The position numbers were made by a program, and so were the translations under genes. A stretch of 64,000 nucleotides of DNA from assembly GCF_036203305.1 (NCBI RefSeq), contig NZ_CP108131.1:2790001-2854000 (forward strand). Reading direction: 5' to 3'. The stretch comes from Streptomyces sp. NBC_00190 (lineage in GTDB: Bacteria > Actinomycetota > Actinomycetes > Streptomycetales > Streptomycetaceae). The notes beneath the pieces are model-generated. The model was not told the origin of the DNA and ran no database searches. It saw nothing but the letters and a program-made list of their open reading frames with translations. Below, piece by piece: positions 29,497 through 40,847 of this stretch; within the stretch, counting starts at the first letter, position 1; the number at the start of each line of letters is the position of its first letter.

Positions 29497-31230
29497 GTGC
29501 TCATACGACTTCTGCGGACCCATCTGGGTCAGTACCAAAAACCCATCGCCCTGCTGGTCCTGCTGCAGCTGCTGCAGACCAGCGCGACCCTCTATCTGCC
29601 CACCCTCAACGCGGACATCATCGACACCGGTGTCGTCAACGGCGACACCGGCTACATCCTGCGCTTCGGTGCGCTGATGCTCGGTGTCTCCCTCGTCCAG
29701 CTCGTCTGCAACGTCGGCGCCGTCTACTACGGAGCCCGCACGGCGGCGGCCTTCGGGCGGGACGTGCGCGCCGCCGTCTTCGACCGTGTCCAGAGCTTCT
29801 CCGCGCGGGAGCTCGGCCAGTTCGGGGCCCCGTCCCTGATCACCCGTTCGACGAACGACGTCCAGCAGATCCAGATGCTGGTCCTGATGACCTTCACCCT
29901 GATGGTCTCGGCGCCGATCATGTGCGTGGGCGGGATCGTCATGGCGCTGTCGCTCGACGTGAAGCTGTCGGGCGTCCTGCTCGCCGTCGTTCCCGTGCTC
30001 GGTCTGTCGGTCGGCGCCATCGTCCTCAAGACGCGGCCGCTGTTCCGCCTGATGCAGGCCCGCCTGGACACCGTGAACCGGGTGCTGCGCGAGCAGATCA
30101 CCGGCAACCGGGTGATCCGCGCCTTCGTCCGCGACACGTACGAGAAGGATCGTTTCCGGGAGGCCAACGAGGACCTCACCGGGGTCTCGCTGGCCGCCGG
30201 CAAGCTCCTCGCCCTGATGTTCCCCACGGTCATCGTGGTCGTGAACATCTCCAGCGTCGCCGTCATCTGGTTCGGCGCGATGCGCGTCGACAGCAACGGC
30301 ATGGAGATCGGCCAGCTGACGGCCTTCCTCGCCTACCTGCTGCAGATCGTCATGGCCGTGATGATGGCCACCTTCATGTTCATGATGGTGCCGCGCGCCG
30401 AGGTCTGCGCCGAGCGCGTCCAGGAGGTCCTGGACACCCGTTCCAGCGTGGTCCCGCCGGCCGACCCGGTCCGCGAGCTCGCCCGGCGCGGGCTCCTCGA
30501 ACTGCGCGGCGCCGACTTCCGCTACCCGGGCGCCGAGGCCCCGGTGCTGCGCGGGGTGGACCTGGTGGCCCGCCCCGGCGAGACCACCGCGGTGATCGGC
30601 TCCACCGGAAGCGGCAAGTCCACCCTGCTGGGCCTGGTCCCGCGGCTGTTCGACGCGACCGGCGGCGATGTGCTGGTCGACGGCGAGGACGTACGCCGGC
30701 TCGAACCGGAACTGCTCGCCAGGACGGTCGGCATGGTCCCGCAGAAGCCGTACCTCTTCTCCGGAACCGTCGCCTCCAACCTGCGCTACGGCCGCCCGGA
30801 CGCGAGCGACGAAGAGCTGTGGCGGGCCTTGGAGGTGGCCCAGGCGAAGGACTTCGTGTCCGAGCTGGAGGGTGGCCTGGAGGCTCCCATCGCCCAGGGC
30901 GGAACCAATGTCTCCGGCGGCCAGCGCCAGCGTCTGGCCATCGCCCGCGCCCTGGTGCAGCGCCCGGAGATCTATCTGTTCGACGACTCCTTCTCGGCCC
31001 TGGACTACGCGACGGACGCGGCGCTGCGCGCGGCACTCGCCCGCGAGACCGAGGACGCGACCGTGGTGATCGTCGCCCAGCGGGTCTCCACGATCCGCGA
31101 CGCCGACCGGATCATCGTCCTGGACGAGGGCCAGGTGGTGGGCGAGGGGCGCCACCACGAGCTGATGGCCGGCAACGAGACCTACCGGGAGATCGTGCTC
31201 TCCCAGCTGACGGAGGCGGAGGCCGCATGA
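29497..31230 (+). CDS. ABC exporter half-transporter, first subunit
   Basis: The 577-residue protein has six transmembrane helices in the first 310 residues and a nucleotide-binding domain with Walker A GSTGSGKST, a Q-loop, signature SGGQRQR, and Walker B YLFDDSFSALD. In this subunit the usual catalytic Glu after Walker B is Asp/Ser (DDSFS), as is common in one half of heterodimeric exporters, giving a degenerate ATP site. The GTG at 29497 has GGAG upstream. Its stop overlaps the start of the second subunit (ATGA). The pair resembles BmrCD/LmrCD-type multidrug exporters; the substrate is not evident. Confidence 0.88.
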   Translation: MLIRLLRTHLGQYQKPIALLVLLQLLQTSATLYLPTLNADIIDTGVVNGDTGYILRFGALMLGVSLVQLVCNVGAVYYGARTAAAFGRDVRAAVFDRVQSFSARELGQFGAPSLITRSTNDVQQIQMLVLMTFTLMVSAPIMCVGGIVMALSLDVKLSGVLLAVVPVLGLSVGAIVLKTRPLFRLMQARLDTVNRVLREQITGNRVIRAFVRDTYEKDRFREANEDLTGVSLAAGKLLALMFPTVIVVVNISSVAVIWFGAMRVDSNGMEIGQLTAFLAYLLQIVMAVMMATFMFMMVPRAEVCAERVQEVLDTRSSVVPPADPVRELARRGLLELRGADFRYPGAEAPVLRGVDLVARPGETTAVIGSTGSGKSTLLGLVPRLFDATGGDVLVDGEDVRRLEPELLARTVGMVPQKPYLFSGTVASNLRYGRPDASDEELWRALEVAQAKDFVSELEGGLEAPIAQGGTNVSGGQRQRLAIARALVQRPEIYLFDDSFSALDYATDAALRAALARETEDATVVIVAQRVSTIRDADRIIVLDEGQVVGEGRHHELMAGNETYREIVLSQLTEAEAA

Positions 31231-33149
31231 GCGGGCCCGGAGGACGGATGATGGCGGGGCCGGCCCAGCGGTCCATGGATTTCAAGGGTTCGGGGAAGCG
31301 GCTGCTGCGTCAGCTCGCACAGGACCGGGTCAAGCTGTGGGGCATGGTCGCGGCCGTCGTCGGCAGCGTCGGCTGCGCGGTCGTCGGTCCGAAGATCCTC
31401 GGCCAGGCCACCGACCTGGTCTTCGCGGGGATCGTCGGCCGGCAGATGCCGGCCGGGCTCACCAAGCAGCAGGCGCTGGACGGGCTGCGCGACAGGGGCC
31501 AGGGCGGCATGGCGGACATGCTGTCCGGCACCGACTTCACCCCGGGCAAGGGCATCGACTTCGGTGCCGTCGGGGTCGTCGCCCTCTGGGCGCTGGTGGT
31601 CTTCGTCCTCGCGGGCCTGCTCATGCTGGTCGCCACGAGGCTGTCGAACCACGTGATGAACGGCACCGTCTACCGGATGCGCGAGGAGCTCCAGGCGAAG
31701 CTGTCGCGGCTGCCGCTGTCGTACTTCGACCAGCAGAAGCGAGGTGAGGTGCTCAGCCGGGCCACCAACGACATAGACAACATCGGCCAGACGCTGCAGC
31801 AGACGATGGGCCAGTTGCTGAACTCGCTGCTGACCATCGTCGGCGTGCTGGTGATGATGTTCTGGATCTCGCCGCTGCTGGCGCTGGTCGCGCTGGGGAC
31901 CGTACCGGTCTCCGTCTTCGTCGCGGCGAAGATCGGCAAGAAGTCGCAGCCGCAGTTCGTGGCGCAGTGGAAATCGACCGGTGCGCTGAACGCCCACATC
32001 GAGGAGATGTACTCGGGCCACACGCTGGTCAAGGTCTTCGGCCGGCAGAAGGAGTCCGCGGCCGTCTTCGCCGAGCAGAACGAGGCGCTGTACCGGGCCT
32101 CCTTCAAGGCGCAGCTGGTCAGCGGCATCATGCAGCCGGTGATGCTGTTCATCTCGAACATCAACTACGTGCTGATAGCCGTCGTCGGCGGGCTCCGGGT
32201 CGCCTCGGGCACCCTGTCGATCGGTGATGTGCAGGCCTTCATCCAGTACTCGCGGCAGTTCTCGATGCCGCTGACCCAGGTCGCCTCGATGGCGAACCTC
32301 GTGCAGTCCGGTATCGCCTCGGCGGAGCGGGTCTACGAGCTGCTCGACGCGGAGGAGCAGGAGCCGGACGCCGAGGTTCCGGAGTGCCCGGAGGAGCTGC
32401 GCGGCCAGGTCACGCTCGACAAGGTGGCCTTCCGCTACGAGCCGGACAAGCCGCTGATCGAGAACCTCTCGCTGTCGGTCGAGCCGGGCCAGACGGTCGC
32501 GATCGTCGGCCCGACGGGCGCCGGCAAGACGACGCTCGTCAACCTGCTGATGCGGTTCTACGAGGTCACGGGCGGCGAGATCGCCCTGGACGGCGTGGAC
32601 ATCGCGAAGATGACGCGCGAGGAGCTGCGCGGCGGCATCGGCATGGTGCTGCAGGACACCTGGCTGTTCGGCGGCACCATCGCGGACAACATCGCCTACG
32701 GCGCCTCGCGCGAGGTCACGCGCGCCGAGATCGAGGAGGCGGCGCGTGCGGCCCACGCGGACCGCTTCATCCGCACCCTCCCGGACGGCTACGACACCGT
32801 GCTGGACGACGAGGGCGCGGGCGTCAGCGCCGGCGAGAAGCAGCTGATCACCATCGCCCGGGCGTTCCTGTCGGACCCGGTGATCCTGGTGCTCGACGAG
32901 GCGACGAGCTCGGTCGACACCCGTACCGAGGTGCTGATCCAGAAGGCGATGGCGCGCCTGGCGCACGGCCGTACGTCGTTCGTGATCGCGCACCGGCTGT
33001 CCACGATCCGCGACGCGGACGTGATCCTGGTGATGGAGAGCGGCTCGATCGTGGAGCAGGGCACGCACGAGGAGCTGCTGGCATCCGGCGGCGCCTACGC
33101 GCGGCTGTACGCGGCGCAGTTCGCCCAGGCGGTCGCCGAGGTCGACTAG
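31227..33149 (+). CDS. ABC exporter half-transporter, second subunit
   Basis: The 640-residue protein begins MSGPGGRMMAGPAQRSMDF and has six transmembrane segments in residues 35-330, with a longer first extracytoplasmic loop than its partner. The nucleotide-binding domain has Walker A GPTGAGKTT, signature SAGEKQL and Walker B VILVLDEATSSVD with the catalytic Glu intact. It is therefore the active ATP site of the heterodimer. The ATG at 31227 overlaps the previous stop, so the subunits are coupled. A strong terminator follows at 33173. Confidence 0.9.
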   Translation: MSGPGGRMMAGPAQRSMDFKGSGKRLLRQLAQDRVKLWGMVAAVVGSVGCAVVGPKILGQATDLVFAGIVGRQMPAGLTKQQALDGLRDRGQGGMADMLSGTDFTPGKGIDFGAVGVVALWALVVFVLAGLLMLVATRLSNHVMNGTVYRMREELQAKLSRLPLSYFDQQKRGEVLSRATNDIDNIGQTLQQTMGQLLNSLLTIVGVLVMMFWISPLLALVALGTVPVSVFVAAKIGKKSQPQFVAQWKSTGALNAHIEEMYSGHTLVKVFGRQKESAAVFAEQNEALYRASFKAQLVSGIMQPVMLFISNINYVLIAVVGGLRVASGTLSIGDVQAFIQYSRQFSMPLTQVASMANLVQSGIASAERVYELLDAEEQEPDAEVPECPEELRGQVTLDKVAFRYEPDKPLIENLSLSVEPGQTVAIVGPTGAGKTTLVNLLMRFYEVTGGEIALDGVDIAKMTREELRGGIGMVLQDTWLFGGTIADNIAYGASREVTRAEIEEAARAAHADRFIRTLPDGYDTVLDDEGAGVSAGEKQLITIARAFLSDPVILVLDEATSSVDTRTEVLIQKAMARLAHGRTSFVIAHRLSTIRDADVILVMESGSIVEQGTHEELLASGGAYARLYAAQFAQAVAEVD

Positions 33150-33172
33150 GCCGGTCGGTGTGGGTGGTGATC

Positions 33173-33199
33173 GGGGGCGCCCTTCGGGGCGCCCCCTTT
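33173..33199 (+). terminator. Intrinsic-like terminator after the ABC operon
   Basis: A perfect 10-bp stem (GGGGGCGCCC / GGGCGCCCCC) with loop TTCG is followed by TTT. It separates the exporter operon from the convergent sigma factor gene. Confidence 0.85.
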
Positions 33200-33253
33200 C
33201 GCGTTTATGCCCCGGCCTTTGCGCCCCGGCCTTTCCGCCCCGGTCCTCGCCCC

Positions 33254-34324
33254 TCAGTCCAGGTAGCCGCGGAGCTGGTCGGCGAAGGCGTGGTCGCGCA
33301 GTTTGCTGAGGGTCTTGGACTCGATCTGGCGGATCCGCTCGCGCGTCACGCCGAAGATCCGGCCGATCTCCTCCAGGGTGCGCGGGCGCCCGTCGGCGAG
33401 CCCGTACCGTAGCTGGACGACCTTCCGCTCGCGCTCGCCGAGGGTCGACAGCACGGCTTCCAGGTGCTCGCGCAGCAGGAAGAACGCGGCGGACTCCACG
33501 GGCGAGGCGGCGTCGCCGTCCTCGATGAGGTCCCCGAGCGCGACGTCGTCCTCCTCACCGACCGGGGCGTGCAGCGAGACCGGTTCCTGGGCGAGGCGGA
33601 GCACCTCCAGGACCCGCTCCGGGGTCAGCTCCAGGTGGGCGGCGACCTCCTCGGCGGTGGGCTCGTACCCGCGCTCCTGGAGCATGCGGCGCTGTACGCG
33701 CACGACGCGGTTGATCAGCTCCACGACGTGGACGGGCACCCGGATGGTCCGGGCCTGGTCGGCGAGGGCCCGGGACATCGCCTGCCGGATCCACCAGGTG
33801 GCGTAGGTGGAGAACTTGTACCCGCGGGCGTAGTCGAACTTCTCGACGGCCCGGATGAGCCCGAGGTTCCCCTCCTGCACGAGGTCGAGCATGGTGAGCC
33901 CGCGTCCCACGTACCGCTTCGCGACGGAGACGACGAGCCGCAGGTTCGACTCGATCAGCCGGCGTTTGGCCATGCGCCCCATGACGACGAGTTTGTCGAG
34001 GTCCAGGGCGAGCTGGGAGTCGAGGTCCGGGGTGCTGCCCAGTTTCTCCTCGGCGAACAGTCCGGCTTCGACGCGCCGCGCGAGGTCCACCTCCTCGGCT
34101 GCGGTCAGCAGCGGGATCCTGCCTATCTCGCGCAGGTACTGCCGGAACAGATCGGCGGACGGGCCCGCCCCACCGTCCGCCGAGGTCCGTTTGCGCTGCG
34201 GGGGCACCGGCTCGATCAGCTCAAGTACCTCGGGCTCTTCGTGCTCTTCGTCCACGGCTTCGGCCTCTGCGGGTTCCGAGGACTCGCTCACGTTCACGGT
34301 CACGGTCAGGATCCGGGTCTGCAC
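33254..34324 (-). CDS. hrdA: RNA polymerase sigma factor, sigma-70 family, HrdA-like
   Basis: The 356-residue protein has an acidic N-terminal segment (residues 10-45) and the sigma regions in order: 1.2 ([20 protein letters not shown]), 2 ([49 protein letters not shown]), 3 ([20 protein letters not shown]) and 4 ([20 protein letters not shown] then [12 protein letters not shown]). It is a principal-type sigma factor. The genomic position near NarB and DnaG matches hrdA as I recall it from S. coelicolor. The GTG at 34324 has GGAGG eight bases upstream. A longer frame through the narB region is accidental. Confidence 0.82.
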   Translation of the reverse strand: MQTRILTVTVNVSESSEPAEAEAVDEEHEEPEVLELIEPVPPQRKRTSADGGAGPSADLFRQYLREIGRIPLLTAAEEVDLARRVEAGLFAEEKLGSTPDLDSQLALDLDKLVVMGRMAKRRLIESNLRLVVSVAKRYVGRGLTMLDLVQEGNLGLIRAVEKFDYARGYKFSTYATWWIRQAMSRALADQARTIRVPVHVVELINRVVRVQRRMLQERGYEPTAEEVAAHLELTPERVLEVLRLAQEPVSLHAPVGEEDDVALGDLIEDGDAASPVESAAFFLLREHLEAVLSTLGERERKVVQLRYGLADGRPRTLEEIGRIFGVTRERIRQIESKTLSKLRDHAFADQLRGYLD

Positions 34325-34461
34325 GGGGGCGACCTCCAGGGCTCCGAGGACGGGGGCACCGCACTTCAGTGTGGGGTACGACACACCACTGCCACGAGGG
34401 GCGTGCGAACACTTTCTGCGTCCGGTGCGTGACCGGATGGTTACCCCCCGGCGGGAACGCC

Positions 34462-34493
34462 GAAGCGGATCGGACTCATGTCCGATCCGCTTC
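34462..34493 (-). terminator. Terminator after the nitrate reductase gene
   Basis: A perfect 14-bp stem (GAAGCGGATCGGAC / GTCCGATCCGCTTC) with loop TCAT lies 31 bases downstream of the nitrate reductase stop and upstream of the hrdA leader. Confidence 0.7.
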
Positions 34494-34524
34494 TCGTCCA
34501 GGCCCGGCCTCCGGGGCGGGAATC

Positions 34525-36612
34525 CTAGGTGGCCGGTTCGACGCGGACCGCGCACACCTTGAACTCCGGCATCCGGGAGACCGGGTCGAGCGCCGGGTTG
34601 GTCAGGGTGTTGGCACGGCCCTCGCCCGGCCAGTGGAACGGCATGAAGACGGTGTCCGCGCGGATGGCGTCGGTGATGCGGGCCGGGGCCACGGCGCGGC
34701 CGCGGCGGGAGATCACCGCAAGGGGGCTGCCGTCGACGGCGCCGATGCGGGCGGCGAGGCGGGGGTGGAGCTCCACGAAGGGGCCGGGGGCGGCCTCGTT
34801 GAGCTCCGCGACGCGGCGGGTCTGGGCGCCGGACTGGTACTGGGCGACCACGCGCCCGGTGGTGAGCAGCAGCGGGTATTCGGCGTCGGGGACCTCGCCG
34901 GCGCCCCGGTGGACGACGGGGACGAAGCGGGCCCGGCCGTCCTCGGTGGCGAAGCGGTCGAGGAAGAGGCGGGGCGTGCCCGGGCTTTCCTCCGGGCAGG
35001 GCCAGAAGACGCCCTGTTCGGCTTCGATGCGGGCGTAGGTGATGCCCGAGTAGTCCGCCGGGCCGCCGGCCGAGGCACGGCGCAGTTCGTCGAAGACCTC
35101 CTCGGGGGCGGTGGGGAAGCCCTTCTCGACGCCGAGGCGGCCGGCGAGGCCGTGCAGTACCTCGAGGTCGGTGCGGACTCCCGGCGGCGGGGTGAGGGCC
35201 CGGCGGCGGAGCAGGACGCGGCCCTCCAGGTTGGTGGTGGTGCCGGTCTCCTCCGCCCACTGGGTGACCGGGAGGACCACGTCCGCGAGGGCGGCGGTCT
35301 CGGAGAGGACCACGTCGGCCACGGCGAGGAAGTCCAGGGAGCGGATGCGGTCCTCGATGTGGGAGGCGTGCGGGGCCGACACCACCGGGTTGGAGCCCAT
35401 CAGGAGCAGGGCCCGGACGTCCGTGCCGAGGGCGTCGAGCAGTTCGTACGCGCTGCGGCCGGGGCCGGGGAGGTCGGCGGGGTCGACGCCCCAGACCCCG
35501 GCCACGTGTGCCCGGGCCGCCGGGTCGGTCAGCTTCCGGTAGCCGGGGAGCTGGTCGGCCTTCTGGCCGTGCTCGCGGCCGCCCTGGCCGTTGCCCTGGC
35601 CGGTGAGGCAGCCGTAGCCGGAGAGTGGGCGGCCGGCCCGGCCGGTGGCGAGGCACAGGTTGATCCAGGCGCCGACGGTGTCGGTGCCCTTGGACTGCTG
35701 CTCGGGGCCGCGGGCGGTGAGGACCATCGCGGAGGAGGGGGCGCAGAACATGGCGACCGCCTCGCGCAGCTTGGGCACGGGAACGCCGGTGACACGTTCC
35801 ACCAGCTCGGGCCAGTGGGCCATCGCGGCGGCCCGGGCCTCCTCCCAGCCGGTGGTGCGGCTCTCGATGAACTCCTCGTCCGTACGCCCTTCCGCCACCA
35901 CGAGGTGCAGCATGCCGAGGGCGAGCGCGAGGTCGGTGCCGGGGCGCGGGGCCAAGTGCAGGTCGGCCTGTTCGGCGGTGCGCGTGCGGCGGGGGTCGAT
36001 GACGATCAGGGTGCCGCCGTTGGCCTTGAGTTCGGTGAGGTAGCGCAGGGCGGGCGGCATGGTTTCGGCCAGGTTGGAGCCGACGAGGATCACGCAGCCG
36101 GTGCGGGGGATGTCCTCCATCGGGAAGGGCAGGCCCCGGTCGAGCCCGAAGGCCCGCTGGTGCGCGGCGGCGGCCGAGGACATGCAGAAGCGGCCGTTGT
36201 AGTCGATCTGCGAGGTGCGCAGGGCCACGCGGGCGAACTTGCCGAGCGCGTACGCCTTCTCGTTGGTGAGCCCGCCGCCGCCGAAGACGCCGACCGCGTC
36301 CGGGCCGTGCGCGCGGCCCGTGCGGGCGAGGCCCTCGGCGACGGCGTCGAGAGCCTCCTCCCAGGTGGCCGGTTCGAGCTGCCCGGCGTGGGTGCGGACG
36401 AGCGGACCGGTCAGGCGCACCCGGGAGGAGAGCACGGCGGGGGCGGTGCGGCCCTTGCCGCACAGCGCGCCCCGGTTGACGGGGAAGTCCGGCCGCTCCT
36501 CCACCGTCACACCGGCGCCGTCCACGACGCCCGGTGCGGAGCGGAGGTTCATGCCGCACTGCAGCGCGCAGTACGGGCAGTGCGTGGCGGTGACGGAGTC
36601 CGAGGTGTGCAT
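34525..36612 (-). CDS. narB: Assimilatory nitrate reductase catalytic subunit (molybdopterin)
   Basis: The 695-residue protein begins with the [4Fe-4S] motif [11 protein letters not shown] and the fourth Cys in ALCGKG (about residue 51). The molybdopterin core includes [19 protein letters not shown], the active-site region [20 protein letters not shown], and [13 protein letters not shown]. The C-terminal cap has [16 protein letters not shown] and [17 protein letters not shown]. The size and lack of further Fe-S modules fit NarB/NasA-type cytoplasmic assimilatory enzymes, which reduce nitrate to nitrite. NirB, NirD and a FAD reductase that could supply electrons are about 12 kb to the right. 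ATG at 36612. Confidence 0.88.
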   Translation of the reverse strand: MHTSDSVTATHCPYCALQCGMNLRSAPGVVDGAGVTVEERPDFPVNRGALCGKGRTAPAVLSSRVRLTGPLVRTHAGQLEPATWEEALDAVAEGLARTGRAHGPDAVGVFGGGGLTNEKAYALGKFARVALRTSQIDYNGRFCMSSAAAAHQRAFGLDRGLPFPMEDIPRTGCVILVGSNLAETMPPALRYLTELKANGGTLIVIDPRRTRTAEQADLHLAPRPGTDLALALGMLHLVVAEGRTDEEFIESRTTGWEEARAAAMAHWPELVERVTGVPVPKLREAVAMFCAPSSAMVLTARGPEQQSKGTDTVGAWINLCLATGRAGRPLSGYGCLTGQGNGQGGREHGQKADQLPGYRKLTDPAARAHVAGVWGVDPADLPGPGRSAYELLDALGTDVRALLLMGSNPVVSAPHASHIEDRIRSLDFLAVADVVLSETAALADVVLPVTQWAEETGTTTNLEGRVLLRRRALTPPPGVRTDLEVLHGLAGRLGVEKGFPTAPEEVFDELRRASAGGPADYSGITYARIEAEQGVFWPCPEESPGTPRLFLDRFATEDGRARFVPVVHRGAGEVPDAEYPLLLTTGRVVAQYQSGAQTRRVAELNEAAPGPFVELHPRLAARIGAVDGSPLAVISRRGRAVAPARITDAIRADTVFMPFHWPGEGRANTLTNPALDPVSRMPEFKVCAVRVEPAT

Positions 36613-36797
36613 GACGCCAGCGTGCGTCGTCGGTGTTACGCCGGCAGCCGCCCCGCGTTACGGGCCGGGGTGCTCTGCCTCAGCGCCGCCCGGCGCCTGC
36701 GGTGAGGCCCGGCGCTGCGGTGGCCGGCCCGGCCGCCGGGTCGGGGAAGACGTCACGCGGGAGGGGTGCGTGTTTTCTTCCACCGGCCGGACCGGGA

Positions 36798-37610
<813 letters not shown>

Positions 37611-37635
37611 CTAATCGGCATAAGCCGACGCCGCG

Positions 37636-38367
37636 TCAGTCTGTCAGAGCGCCCAGGGCCCGCGACACCCCTTGTTCCTTCGGCCCCATGAAGTGCGGCG
37701 CGGGCTTGAAGACCGCGTCCAGCGCCGCCTTGCCGGCCGCGAACACCTCGCGGGTCCCGCCGTAGTACCAGGTGGAGTCGTGCTCGTCGTCCACGCCGAC
37801 GCCGTACGACTCCAGGCCCGCCACCTGGCACAGGGCGACGGCCCTGCGTATGTGGAAGCCCTGGCTGATCAGCACGGCACGCTTGACCCCGAATATCTCC
37901 TTGGCCCTCACGCACGAGTCCCACGTGTCGAAGCCGGCGAAGTCGCTGACGATCTGCCCGTCCGGAACCCCGTGCTTGGCCAGATACGTGCGCATCGCGT
38001 CGGGCTCGTCGTACTCCTGGCGGCTGTTGTCCCCGGTGACCAGCACGACCTTGACCTTGCCCGCGCGGTACAGCTCGGCGGCCGCGTCGAGCCGTCTGGC
38101 CAGATAGGGCGTGGGCTGCCCGTTCCACAGGCCCGCCCCGAACACCACGGCCACCTCGGCGGCCGGCGCGTCGGCCGTGGTCCGCAGCCGGTCCGCGGCC
38201 GCCGCGTGCGTCCACGCCGAGGGCAGCAGCGCCAGCACGCAGCCCGCCATGACCACCCGCACGGCCCGCCGCCGACCCGGCACACCGAGCGGGAGCCTCG
38301 GCCGCCTCCCCGCCGCCGCCGCTGCCGCCGCTGCCGCCGCCGACCGCACGCGCTCCGTGACCTTCAT
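37636..38367 (-). CDS. DUF218 / SanA-YdcF-like membrane protein
   Basis: The 243-residue product starts at the ATG at 38367 (MKVTERVRSAAAAA). After a run of alanines and a basic segment it has one hydrophobic helix (about residues 38-56, VVMAGCVLALLPSAW) and then a Rossmann-like DUF218 domain: VAVVFGAGLWNGQPTPYL, LYRAGKVKVVLVTGDNSR, RTYLAKHGVPDGQIVSDFAGFDTWDSC and GFHIRRA. This is the SanA (vancomycin exclusion) group, anchored in the membrane with an outside domain in cell-envelope biology. The exact reaction is unknown. Confidence 0.8.
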   Translation of the reverse strand: MKVTERVRSAAAAAAAAAAGRRPRLPLGVPGRRRAVRVVMAGCVLALLPSAWTHAAAADRLRTTADAPAAEVAVVFGAGLWNGQPTPYLARRLDAAAELYRAGKVKVVLVTGDNSRQEYDEPDAMRTYLAKHGVPDGQIVSDFAGFDTWDSCVRAKEIFGVKRAVLISQGFHIRRAVALCQVAGLESYGVGVDDEHDSTWYYGGTREVFAAGKAALDAVFKPAPHFMGPKEQGVSRALGALTD

Positions 38368-38681
38368 GATCGCCCCCCATGCACCACACGTTCCACACAT
38401 CGTTCGCACGGATTGACGAGCGAGCCCCGTCCTCCAGTTCCGCCCTCCCCGCCATTCACTCGCACGGATGACCGAGCGGGTGGGTGAGCAACAGGAAAAC
38501 ACCCGTCATCCCGGCGCAACGCGGCGGCAACCTCCGGCGCGCAGGATCGGTTCATGACGGAGCCGGTGCACCCTCCCGACATCCTGCCCCTCCCCTTCGA
38601 CAGCGCGGCCGAGCTGCTCAGCCTCATCACCATCCAGCTGGGCACACAGCTCAGCACCTTGCGCCGACCCGGAGTCCGCCC
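38368..38681. other. 314-bp divergent intergenic region
   Basis: The region separates the leftward SanA-like gene from the rightward sirohydrochlorin chelatase gene and should hold both promoters. A plus-strand frame at 38554 (MTEPVHPPDILPLPF) has AGGA upstream but runs without a stop into the chelatase gene in another frame; I do not count it as a gene. Confidence 0.4.
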
Positions 38682-39401
38682 ATGCAGCCCACCCTCGTCG
38701 CCGTCGCGCACGGCAGCCGCGACCCCCGCGCCGCGCACACCGCCCGCGCCCTCCTCGACCGTGTCCGCGAACTCCGGCCCCGCCTCGACGTCCGGCTCGG
38801 CCACATCGAGCTGAGCGAGCCGCTCCTCGACGACGTGCTGCGGGAGCTGCGCGGCGAGGCGGTCCTCGTCCCGCTGCTCCTCGGCCGCGGGTACCACGTC
38901 AAGCGCGACCTTCCGGCGGCCGCCGCCCGCGCCCCGCACCTGCGCGTCGCCTTCGCCCCGCCGCTGGGCCCGCATCCGCTGCTCGTCGAGGCCCTCTACG
39001 AACGGCTGCTGGAGGCCGGCTGGACCCCCGGCGACGCCGTGGTCCTCGCCGCCGCCGGTTCCCGCGACCCCGACTCGGCGGCCGACACCCGCAGCACCGC
39101 CGACCTGCTCGCGGAACGCCTCGGCGGCGTCCCGGTGGTCCCGGCCTACGCCTCGGCCGCCGGGCCGAGCGCACCCGACGCGGTCCGGGCACTGGCCGCC
39201 CGCGGCCACCACCGGACGGCCGTGGCCTCGTACTTCGCCGCTCCCGGCCGGTTCGCCACCCAGACCGCCGCGGCCTCGCCCGCCCTCGCCGCGGCCCCGC
39301 TGGGCGACCACCCGGCCCTCGCCCGGCTGTTGCTGCACCGCTACGACCAGGCCCTGGCGCTGCCCCGCGGCGTCTTGCGGCCGGAACTCGTCTCCGCCTG
39401 A
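38682..39401 (+). CDS. Sirohydrochlorin chelatase-like protein (CbiX/SirB)
   Basis: The 239-residue protein has two CbiX repeats: VAVAHGSRDPRAAHTARALL with the metal-binding His in HGSRDP, LLLGRGYHVKRDLP with the second His, then GPHPLLVEALYERL and a second half with AAAGSRDPDSAADT and VASYFAAPGRF. This fits ferrochelatases that insert iron into sirohydrochlorin to make siroheme, the cofactor of nitrite reductase NirB, which lies 10 kb to the right. The ATG at 38682 lies close to GGAG. A cobaltochelatase role cannot be excluded from sequence alone. Confidence 0.83.
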   Translation: MQPTLVAVAHGSRDPRAAHTARALLDRVRELRPRLDVRLGHIELSEPLLDDVLRELRGEAVLVPLLLGRGYHVKRDLPAAAARAPHLRVAFAPPLGPHPLLVEALYERLLEAGWTPGDAVVLAAAGSRDPDSAADTRSTADLLAERLGGVPVVPAYASAAGPSAPDAVRALAARGHHRTAVASYFAAPGRFATQTAAASPALAAAPLGDHPALARLLLHRYDQALALPRGVLRPELVSA

Positions 39402-39437
39402 TCCCGGTTTGTCGGAGGTTCCGGTTACCGTCGATTC

Positions 39438-40754
39438 ATGGAAGGCACCACGCACGCCACCGCAGACGACCTCTACGACGCAGCCGACACCGAGCGCTGG
39501 GCCGCCGAGCCCGACAAACGGCCCGGCCGGACCGCCTTCCAGCGCGACCGGGCCCGCGTACTGCATTCGGCCGCCCTGCGCCGCCTCGCCGGAAAGACCC
39601 AGGTGGTCACCCCGGGCACCCGCTCGTACGACTGGGACGCGAGCCCCCGTACGCGCCTCACGCACTCCCTGGAGTGCGCCCAGGTCGGCCGGGAGCTCGG
39701 CGCCGCGCTCGGCTGCGACCCCGACCTCGTCGAGGCCGCCTGCCTCTCCCACGACATGGGCCACCCGCCGTTCGGCCACAACGGCGAGGAGGCGCTCAAC
39801 GAGTTCGCCAAGGACTGCGGCGGATTCGAGGGCAACGCCCAGTCGCTGCGCCTGCTGACCCGCCTGGAGCCCAAGCGCTTCGTTCCCGACCCGGCCGGCG
39901 GCGAACTCGTCAGCGTCGGCCTCAACCTCACCCGGGCCTGCCTGGACGCAGCGACCAAGTACCCGTGGGCGCGCGGGGACCACCCCACCGACCCCGGCTC
40001 GGTGAAGTTCGGCGCCTACGAGGATGACCTGCCGGTCTTCGCATGGCTGCGCCGCGGCGCGCCCGCCGACCGCAAATGCTTCGAAGCCCAGGTCATGGAC
40101 TGGGCGGACGACGTCGCGTACTCCGTCCACGACTTCGAGGACGGGCTGCACGCGGGCCACCTCGACCCCAACCTGCTCTTCTCCGAGCCCGAGCGCACCG
40201 CGATCTGGCGGGTCGCCATCGGCCGTTACGTGCCCGCCGACACCGAGCCGGAGGAACTGCGGGACGCGCTCGACCGTTTGATGGAGCAGGAGTGGTGGCC
40301 GCACGGGTACGACGGCTCGGCCGTCGCCCAGGCCCGCCTGAAGGACGCGACCAGCCAGCTCATCGGCCGGTTCTGCCTGGCCGCCGAGGGCGCCACCCGC
40401 GAGGCGTACGGTTCCGGCCGCCTCACCCGGTACGGCGCCGAACTCGTGGTCCCCCGCGAGGCGCGCAACGAGTGCGCGGTCCTCAAGGCGGTCGCCGATC
40501 TGTACGTCATGCAGCGCGACGAGCAGGAGCGGATCCGGGCCGATCAGCGCATCGTCCTGGCCGAACTCGCAGAAGCGCTCAGCGCCCGCGCCCCCGAGGG
40601 CCTGGACCCGCAGTTCCGGGCCATCTTCGACGCGGCGGCGGACGACAAGGCCAGAAAGCGGGCGGTCGTCGACCAGATCGCGTGCCTCACGGACGCGGCC
40701 GCACGCTCCCTGCACGCACGCCTCACCCGGCGTGCCCGACGCGCCGAAGGGTGA
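39438..40754 (+). CDS. dgt: dGTP triphosphohydrolase-like HD-domain protein
   Basis: The 438-residue protein has the HD-domain motifs of dGTPases: [16 protein letters not shown] (His), [21 protein letters not shown] (HD and the second metal ligands), and [15 protein letters not shown] with the conserved Asp. The N-terminus ([13 protein letters not shown] and [20 protein letters not shown]) matches the nucleotide-binding region. It hydrolyses dGTP, or another dNTP, to nucleoside and triphosphate, controlling dNTP pools. It precedes a FAD reductase and dnaG. dGTPase beside dnaG is a conserved actinobacterial arrangement. Confidence 0.88.
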   Translation: MEGTTHATADDLYDAADTERWAAEPDKRPGRTAFQRDRARVLHSAALRRLAGKTQVVTPGTRSYDWDASPRTRLTHSLECAQVGRELGAALGCDPDLVEAACLSHDMGHPPFGHNGEEALNEFAKDCGGFEGNAQSLRLLTRLEPKRFVPDPAGGELVSVGLNLTRACLDAATKYPWARGDHPTDPGSVKFGAYEDDLPVFAWLRRGAPADRKCFEAQVMDWADDVAYSVHDFEDGLHAGHLDPNLLFSEPERTAIWRVAIGRYVPADTEPEELRDALDRLMEQEWWPHGYDGSAVAQARLKDATSQLIGRFCLAAEGATREAYGSGRLTRYGAELVVPREARNECAVLKAVADLYVMQRDEQERIRADQRIVLAELAEALSARAPEGLDPQFRAIFDAAADDKARKRAVVDQIACLTDAAARSLHARLTRRARRAEG

Positions 40755-40847
40755 GCTGATCGGGCCACTCCCCCTTCACGCGGCAGGCTCGGTGCGGGAC
40801 GCTCGCATGTGGTCGCATGTGGCGGAGAGGTTATGAGGAGGCATCAG

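Noticed and set aside
29262..31226. Plus-strand frame running through the first ABC gene into the second
   Set aside because: It is the out-of-frame shadow of the first half-transporter; the second subunit starts at the ATGA overlap at 31227.
34325..36559. Apparent 1101-codon fusion of the sigma factor with upstream sequence
   Set aside because: The upstream part is an Arg/Gly/Pro-rich shadow of narB; the GTG at 34324 has a good ribosome site.
38554..38814. Small plus-strand frame before the sirohydrochlorin chelatase
   Set aside because: It runs without a stop into the chelatase gene in another frame; only the first forty residues look protein-like.
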